NCBI GenBank assembly: GCA_947685225.1
Contig: CANTUV010000053.1
Span: 6,371,501 to 6,435,500 of the forward strand
DNA from: Garcia nutans
Taxonomy: Eukaryota > Streptophyta > Magnoliopsida > Malpighiales > Euphorbiaceae
DNA length: 64,000 bases
Direction: 5' to 3'
Part shown: in pieces, positions 57,101 through 64,000 of the stretch
Layout: each line of letters opens with the position of its first letter
Numbering within the stretch: position 1 is the first letter of the stretch
Translations under genes and position numbers: made by a program
The notes under the pieces: generated by a model
What the model was told of the DNA's origin: nothing
Database searches by the model: none
Seen by the model: only the letters and a program-made list of their open reading frames with translations

Positions 57101-60100
57101 GAAGAGATTCTAGGTTCTAAACCTAAGGATATTTTGGGTTATGGACCCGAGCTAAGTTCTGGATTTAGAAGAGATTCTAGGTTCTAAACTTAAGGAAAAT
57201 TTGGGTTCTTGACCCGAGCTAAGTTCTGGACATAGAAGAGATTCTAGGTTCTGGACCTAAGGATAATTTGGATTTTGGACCCGAGCTAAGTTCTGGACTT
57301 AGAAGAGATTCTAGGTTCTGGACCAAAGGATAATTTTGATTCTGGACCCAAGCTAAGTTCTGGAGTTAGAAGAGATTCTAGATTCTGGAACTAAGGAAAA
57401 TTTGAGTTCTGGACTCAAGCTAAGTTCTGGACTTAGAAGAGATTCTAGGATCTGGACCTAAGGAAAATTTGGGTTCTGGACCCGAGCTAAGTTCTGGACT
57501 TAGAAGAGATTCTAGGTTCTAGACCTAAGGAAAATTTTGGTTCATGACCCGAGCTAAGTTCTGGACTTAGAAGAGATTTTAGGTTTTAGACCTAAGGAAA
57601 ATTTGGGTTCTGGACCCGAGCTAAGTTCTGGACATAGGAAAGATTCTAGGATTTAGACCTAAGGATAATTTGTGTTCTTGACCTGAGCTAAGTTCTGAAC
57701 TTAGAAGGGATTCTAAATTCTGGACCTAAGGAAAATTTGGGTTCTGGACCCGAGGTAAGTTCTGGACTTATAAGAGATTTTAGGTTCTAGACCAAAGGAT
57801 AATTTAGGTTCTGGACCAGAGCTAAGTTGTGGACTTAGAATAGATTTTAGGTTCTGGACCTAATGATAATTTGGGTTCTGGACCCAAGCTATGTTCGGGA
57901 CTTAGAAGAGATTTTAGGTTCTGGACCTAGGGGTAATTTGCATTCTGGACCCGTGCAAAGTTCTTGACTTAGGAAAGATTCTAGGTTCTGGACTTAAGGA
58001 TAATTTGGGTTCTAGACCCGAGCTATGTTCTGGACTTAGAAGAGATTCTAGGTTCTCGACTTAAGGAGAATTATTGTTCTGGACCCAAGCTAAGTTCTGG
58101 ACTTAGAAGAGATTTTAAGTTCTGGACCTAAGGATTTTATGGGTTCTGGACCCGAGCCAAGTTCTGGACTTAGAAGATATTAGATTCTAAACCTAAGAAA
58201 AATTTGGGTTCTGGACCGGAGCTAAGTTCTGAACATAGAAGAGATTCTAGGTTCTAGACTTAAGGATAATTTGGGTTCTGGACCCGAGCTAAGTTCTAGA
58301 CTTAGAAGAGATTCTAGGTTATGGACCTAAGGATAATTTAGGTTTTGGACCCGAGCAAAGTTCTAGACTTAGAAGAGATTCTAGATTCTGGACCTAAGGA
58401 AAATTTGGGTTCTGGACCCGTGCAAAGTTCTGGACTTAGAAGAGATTCTAGGTTCTAAACCTAAGGATATTTTGGGTTATGGACCCGAGCTAAGTTCTGG
58501 ATTTAGAAGAGATTCTAGGTCTAAACTTAAGGAAAATTTGGGTTCTTGACCCGAGCTAAGTTCTTGACATAGAAGAGATTCTATGTTCTAGACCTAAGGA
58601 TAATTTGGATTTTGGACCCGAGCTAAGTTCTGGACTTAGAAGAGATTCTAGGTTCTGGAACTAAGGAAAATTTGAGTTCTGGACCTAAGCTAAGTTCTGG
58701 ACTTAGAAGAGATTTTAGGTTTTAGAATAAGGAAACTTTGGGTTCTGGACCCGAGCTAAGTTCTGGACATAGGAAAAATTCTAAGTTCTAGACTTAAGGA
58801 TAGTTTGGGTTCTGGACCCGAGCTAAGTTCTGGACATAGAAGAGATTCTAGGTTCTGGACCTAAGGAAAATTTTGGATTTAGACCCGAGCTATGTTCTGG
58901 ACTTAGAAGAGATTCTAGGTTCTGGACCTAAGGAAAATTTTTCATCTAGACCCGAGCTAAGTTCTGGACTTAGAAGAGATTCTAGGTTCTGGACCTTAGG
59001 ATAATTTGGATTCTGGACCAAAGCTAAGTTCTGTACTTATAAGAGATTATAGGTTCTAGACCTAAGGGTAATTTGGGTTCTGGACCCGAACTAAGTTCTA
59101 GACTTAGAATAGAATCTAGGTTCTGGATCTAATCTAAATTTTGGTTCTGGACCCGAGCTAAGTTCTGGACTTAGAAAAGATTCTAGGTTCTGGACCTAAA
59201 GATAATTTGGGTTCTGGACCCGAGCTAAGCTCAAGACTTAGAAGAGATTCTAGGTTCTGGACCTAAGGATAATTTCGGTCCTGGACCAGAGCTATGTTCT
59301 GGCCTTAGAAGAGATTTTAGGTTCTAGACCTAGGGATAATTTGGGTTCTGGACCCGAGCTAAGTTCTGAACATAGAAGGGATTCTAGGTTCTATACCTAA
59401 GGATAATTTTGATTCTGAACACGAGCTAAGTTCTGAACTTTGAATAGATTTTAGGTTCTGAACCTAAGGATAATTTTTATTTTGACCCGAGCTAAGTTCT
59501 GTACTTAGAAGAGATTCTAGGTTCTGTACCTAAAGATAATTTGGGTTCCGGACCCGAGCTAAGTTCTCGACTTAGAAGAGATTCTAGGTTTTGGACCTAA
59601 GGATAATTTGGGTTCTGGACCCGAGCTAACTTCTGGACTTAGGAAAGATTCTAGGTTCTGGACTTAAGGATAATTTGGGTTCTAGACCCGAGCTAAGTTC
59701 TGGACTTAGAAGAGATTCTAGGTTCTCGACTTAAGGAAAATTATTGTTCTGGACCCAAGCTAAGTTCTGGACTTAGAAGAGATTTTAAGTTCTGGAACTA
59801 AGGATATTATGGGTTCTGGACCCGAGCCAAGTTCTGGACTTAGAAGATATTAGATTTTAGACCTAAGGAAAATTTGGGTTCTGGACCTGAGCTAAGTTTT
59901 GAACATAGAAGAGATTCTAGGTTCTAGACTTAAAGATAATTTGGGTTCTGGACCCGAGCTAAGTTCTAGACTTAGAAGAGATTCTAGGTTATGGACCTAA
60001 GGATAATTTAGGTTCTGGACCCGACCTAAGTTCTAGACTTAGAAGAGATTCTAGATTCTGGACCTAAGGAAAATTTAGGTTCTAGACCCGTGCAAAGTTC

Positions 60101-63100
60101 TGGACTTAGAAGAGATTCTAGGTTCTAAACCTAAGGATATTTTGGGTTATGGACCCGAGCTAAGTTCTTGATTTAGAGGAGATTCTAGGTTCTAAACTTA
60201 AGCAAAATTTGGGTTCTTGACCCGAGCTAAGTTCTGGACATAGAAGAGATTCTAGGTTCTGGACCTAAGGATAATTTGGATTTTGGACACGAGATAAGTT
60301 CTGGACTTAGAAGAGATTCTAGGTTCTGGACCAAAGGATAATTTTGATTCTGGACCCGAGCTAAGTTCTGGAGTTAGAAGAGATTCTAGATTCTGGAACT
60401 AAGGAAAATTTGAGTTCTGGACTCAAGCTAAGTTCTGGACTTAGAAGAGATTCTAGGATCTGGACCTAAGGAAAATTTGGTTCTGGACCCGAGCTATGTT
60501 CTGGACTTAGAAGAGATTCTAGGTTCTAGACCTAAGGAAAATTTTGGTTCTGGACCCGAGCTAAGTTCTGGACTTAGAAGAGATTTTAGGTTTTAGACCT
60601 AAGGAAAATTTGGGTTCTGGACCCAAGCTAAGTTCTGGACTTAGGAAAGATTCTAGGATTTAGACCTAAGGATAATTTGTGTTCTTGACCTGAGCTAAGT
60701 TCTGAACTTAGAAGAGATTCTAAATTCTGGACCTAAGGAAAATTTGGGTTCTGGACCCGAGGTAAGTTCTGGACTTATAAGAGATTTTAGGTTCTAGACC
60801 AAAGGATAATTTAGGTTCTGGACCAGAGCTAAGTTGTGGACTTAGAATAGATTTTAGGTTCTGGACCTAATGATAATTTGGGTTCTGTACCCAAGCTATG
60901 TTCAGGACTTAGAAGAGATTTTAGGTTCTGGACCTAGGGATAATTTGCATTCTGGACCCGTGCAAAGTTCTGGACTTAGGAAAGATTCTAGGTTCTGGAC
61001 TTAAGGATAATTTGGGTTCTAGACCCGAGCTATGTTCTGGACTTAGAAGAGATTGTAGGTTCTAGACCTAAGGAAAATTTTTCATCTGGACCCGAGCTAA
61101 GTTCTGGACTTAGAAGAAATTCTAGGTTCTGGACCTTAGGATAATTTGGATTCTGGACCCAAGCTAGGTTCTGTACTTATAAGAGATTATAGGTTCTAGA
61201 CCTAAGGGTAATTTGGGTTCTGGACCCGAACTAAGTTCTAGACTTAGAATAGAATCTAGGTTCTTGATCTAATCAAAATTTTGGTTCTGGACCCGAGCTA
61301 AGTTCTGGACTTAGAAAAGATTCTAGGTTCTGGACTAAAAGATAATTTGGGTTCTGGACCCGAGCTAAGCTCAAGACTTAGAAGAGATTCTAGGTTCTGG
61401 ACCTAAGGATAATTTCGGTTCTGGACTAGAGCTATGTTCTGGCCTTAGAAGAGATTTTAGGTTCTAGACCTAGGGATAATTTGGGTTCTGGACCCGAGCT
61501 AAGTTCTGAACATAGAAGGGATTATAGGTTCTATACCTAAGGATAATTTTTATTCTGAACACGAGCTAAGTTCTGAACTTTGAATAGATTTTAGGTTCTG
61601 GACCTAAGGATAATTTTTATTTTGACCCGAGCTAAGTTCTGTACTTAGAAGAGATTCTAGGTTCTGTACCTAAGGATAATTTGGGTTCCGGACCCGAGCT
61701 AAGTTCTCGACTTAGAAGAGATTCTAGGTTTTGGACCTAAGGATAATTTGGGTTCTGGACCCGAGCTAACTTCTGGACTTAGGAAAGATTCTAGGTTCTG
61801 GACTTAAGAATAATTTGGGTTCTAGACCCGAGCTAAGTTCTGGACTTAGAAGAGATTCTAGGTTCTCGACTTAAGGAAAATTATTGTTCTGGACCCAAGC
61901 TAAGTTCTGGACTTAGAAGAGATTTTAAGTTCTGGAACTAAGGATATTATGGGTTCTGGACCCGAGCCAAGTTCTGGACTTAGAAGATATTAGATTTTAG
62001 ACCTAAGGAAAATTTGGGTTCTGGACCCGAGCTAAGTTCTGAACATAGAAGAGATTCTAGGTTCTAGACTTAAAGATAATTTGGGTTCTGGACCCGAGCT
62101 AAGTTCTAGACTTAGAAGAGATTCTAGGTTATGGACCTAAGGATAATTTAGGTTCTGGACCCGAGCTAAGTTCTAGACTTAGAAGAGATTCTAGATTATG
62201 GACCTAAGGAAAATTTGGGTTCTGGACCCGTGCAAAGTTCTGGACTTAGAAGAGATTCTAGGTTCTAAACCTAAGGATATTTTGGGTTATGGACCCGAGC
62301 TAAGTTCTGGATTTAGAAGAGATTCTAGGTTCTAAACTTAAGGAAAATTTGATTTCTTGACCCGAGCTAAGTTCTGGACATAGAAGAGATTCTAGGTTCT
62401 GGACCTAAGGATAATTTGGATTTTGGACCCGAGCTAAGTTCTGGACTTAGAAGAGATTCTAGGTTCTGGAACTAAGGAAAATTTGAGTTCTGAACCTAAG
62501 CTAAGTTCTAGACTTAGAAGAGATTTTAGGTTTTAGCCAAAGGAAAATTTGGATTCTGGACCCGAGCTAAGTTCTGGACATAGGAAAGATTCTAAGTTCT
62601 AGACTTAAGGATAGTTTGGGTTCTGGACCCGAGCTAAGTTCTGGACTTAGAAGAGATTCTAGGTTCTGGACCTAAGGAAAATTTTGGATTTAGACCCGAG
62701 CTATGTTCTGGACTTAGAAGAGATTCTAGGTTCTGGACCTAAGGAAAATTTTTCATCTGGACCCGAGCTAAGTTCTGGACTTAGACGAGATTCTAGGTTC
62801 TGGACCTTAGGATAATTTGGATTCTGGACCCAAGCTAAGTTTTGTACTTATAAGAGATTATAGGTTCTAGACCTAAGGGTAATTTGGGTTGTAGACCCGA
62901 GCTAAGTTCTGTACTTAGAAAAGATTCTAGGTTCTGGACCAAAAGATAATTTGGGTTCTGGACCCGAGCTAAGCTCAAGACTTAGAAGAGATTCTAGGTT
63001 CTGGACCTAAGGATAATTTCGGTTCTGGACCCGAGCTATGTTCTGGCCTTAGAAGAGATTTTAGGTTCTAGACCTAGGGATAATTTGGGTTCTGGACCCG

Positions 63101-64000
63101 AGCTAAGTTCTGAACATAGAAGGGATTCTAGGTTCTATACCTAAGGATAATTTGGATTCTGAACACGAGCTAAGTTCTGAACTTTGAATAGATTTTAGGT
63201 TCTGGACCTAAGGATAATTTTTATTTTTACCCGAGCTAAGTTTTGTACTTAGAAGAGATTCTAGGTTCTGTACCTAAGGATAATTTGGGTTCCGGACCCG
63301 AGCTAAGTTCTCGACTTAGAAGAGATTCTAGGTTTTGGACCTAAGGATAATTTGGGTTCTGGACCCGAGCTAACTTCTGGACTTAGGAAAGATTCTAGGT
63401 TCTGGGTTTAAGAATAATTTGGGTTCTAGTCCCGAGCTAAGTTCTGGACTTAGAAGAGATTCTAGGTTCTCGACTTAAGGAAAATTATTGTTCTGGACCC
63501 AAGCTAAGTTCTGGACTTAGAAGAGATTTTAAGTTCTGGACCTAAGGATATTATGGGTTCTGGACCTGAGCCAAGTTCTGGACTTAGAAGATATTAGATT
63601 CTAGACCTAAGGAAAATTTGGGTTCTGGACCCGAGCTAAGTTCTGAACATAGAAGAGATTCTAGGTTCTAGACTTAAGGATAATTTGGGTTCTGGACCCG
63701 AGCTAAGTTCTGGACGTAGAAGAGATTCTAGGTTATGGACCTAAGGATAATTTAGGTTCTGGACCCGAGCTAAGTTCTAGACTTAGAAGAGATTCTAGGT
63801 TCTAAACCTAAGGAAAATTTGGGTTCTTACCCCGAGCTATATTCTGGACTTATAAGAGAATCTAGGCTCTGGACTTAAGGATAATTTGGGTTCTGGACCC
63901 GAGCTAAGTTCTGGACTTAGAAGAGATTCTAGGTTATGGACCTAAGGATAATTTGGGTTCTGGACCCGAGCTAAGTTCTGGACATAGGAAAGATTCTAAG
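42119..64000 (-). repeat. Giant 67-bp tandem array (satellite) derived from an Ogre 3' minisatellite, continues past the window
   Basis: About 325 head-to-tail units. On the plus strand each has three modules opening with TTCTGGAC: one ending CTAAGGAAAATTTGGG (24 bp), one ending CCGAGCTAAG (18 bp) and one ending TTAGAAGAGATTCTAGG (25 bp). The unit equals the reverse complement of minisatellite B in Ogre-1. Flanking bases give the modules stems TAGGT/ACCTA, GGGT/ACCC and CTAAGT/ACTTAG around TCTGG. Higher-order periods are visible: about 1,138 bp near 43-45 kb, then blocks of about 1,314-1,338 and 1,670 bp after 50.8 kb. Irregular units occur near 45910-45975 and 46485-46520. Since 67 is not a multiple of three, no long frame persists; the frame at 42375-42563 is accidental. 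Confidence 0.95.

Noticed and set aside
42119..64000. CRISPR-like array
   Set aside because: There are no unique spacers: the whole unit repeats with drift, and the surroundings are plant retrotransposons.

Overview
The window is plant nuclear DNA, almost certainly angiosperm heterochromatin. There is no convincing host gene, tRNA, rRNA or CRISPR. What can be recognised is LTR retrotransposons of three Ty3/gypsy lineages nested in one another (Ogre/Tat, Athila, Tekay-type chromovirus), one further unassigned solo LTR, and a very large tandem array. Primer sites, LTR ends, target-site duplications and protein motifs were read by eye. Clade names come from knowledge of these families, not from a search.

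Layout. 1-11544: Ogre-1 (+), with the 5' LTR cut by the window start. It has a broken gag, no pol, a 3' region holding an inserted solo LTR and two minisatellites, a polypurine tract and a complete 3' LTR. Ogre-1 sits inside a Tekay-type element (-), whose gag/PR/RT/RNase H remnant and LTR fill 11545-16153. That element in turn appears to interrupt the 5' LTR of Ogre-2 (+, 16154-17911). The gag of Ogre-2 is split by a complete Athila element (Athila-1, -, 19794-27672, TSD agagg) and resumes at 27673. At about 30000 Ogre-2 gives way to a 5'-truncated, stop-riddled Athila-2 gag/PR (+). This is interrupted at 32249 by Ogre-3 (-), whose 3' LTR carries an Athila solo LTR (33307-35033, TSD aagac). 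The Ogre-3 interior (35073-40387) contains a 65-bp minisatellite, an intron-containing plant-mobile-domain-like pseudogene on the opposite strand, and Ogre internal sequence. At 40388 another Ogre LTR (-) starts. Its TATA box at about 42095 lies against a 67-bp tandem array that runs from 42119 to the window end.

How the parts relate. All the Ogre copies lack RT and integrase, and Athila-1 has lost RT, RNase H and most of integrase through what looks like an in-frame deletion. Any recent movement would have needed enzymes supplied in trans. By hand count the paired LTRs are about 97% identical in Ogre-1 and about 99% in Athila-1, so these are recent insertions into older, decayed elements.

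The most unusual feature is the array of more than 21.9 kb at the right end. Its 67-bp unit is the reverse complement of the small minisatellite near the 3' end of Ogre-1 (about 8821-9262), expanded roughly 50-fold and organised into higher-order blocks of about 1.1, 1.3 and 1.67 kb. Each unit is three short modules, and each module is a small hairpin around a TCTGG loop. The arms differ between modules yet stay complementary. Short perfect inverted repeats also occur in the U3 regions of Ogre and Athila LTRs and in the Tekay LTR, so hairpin-bearing repeats next to promoters are a theme of the window.
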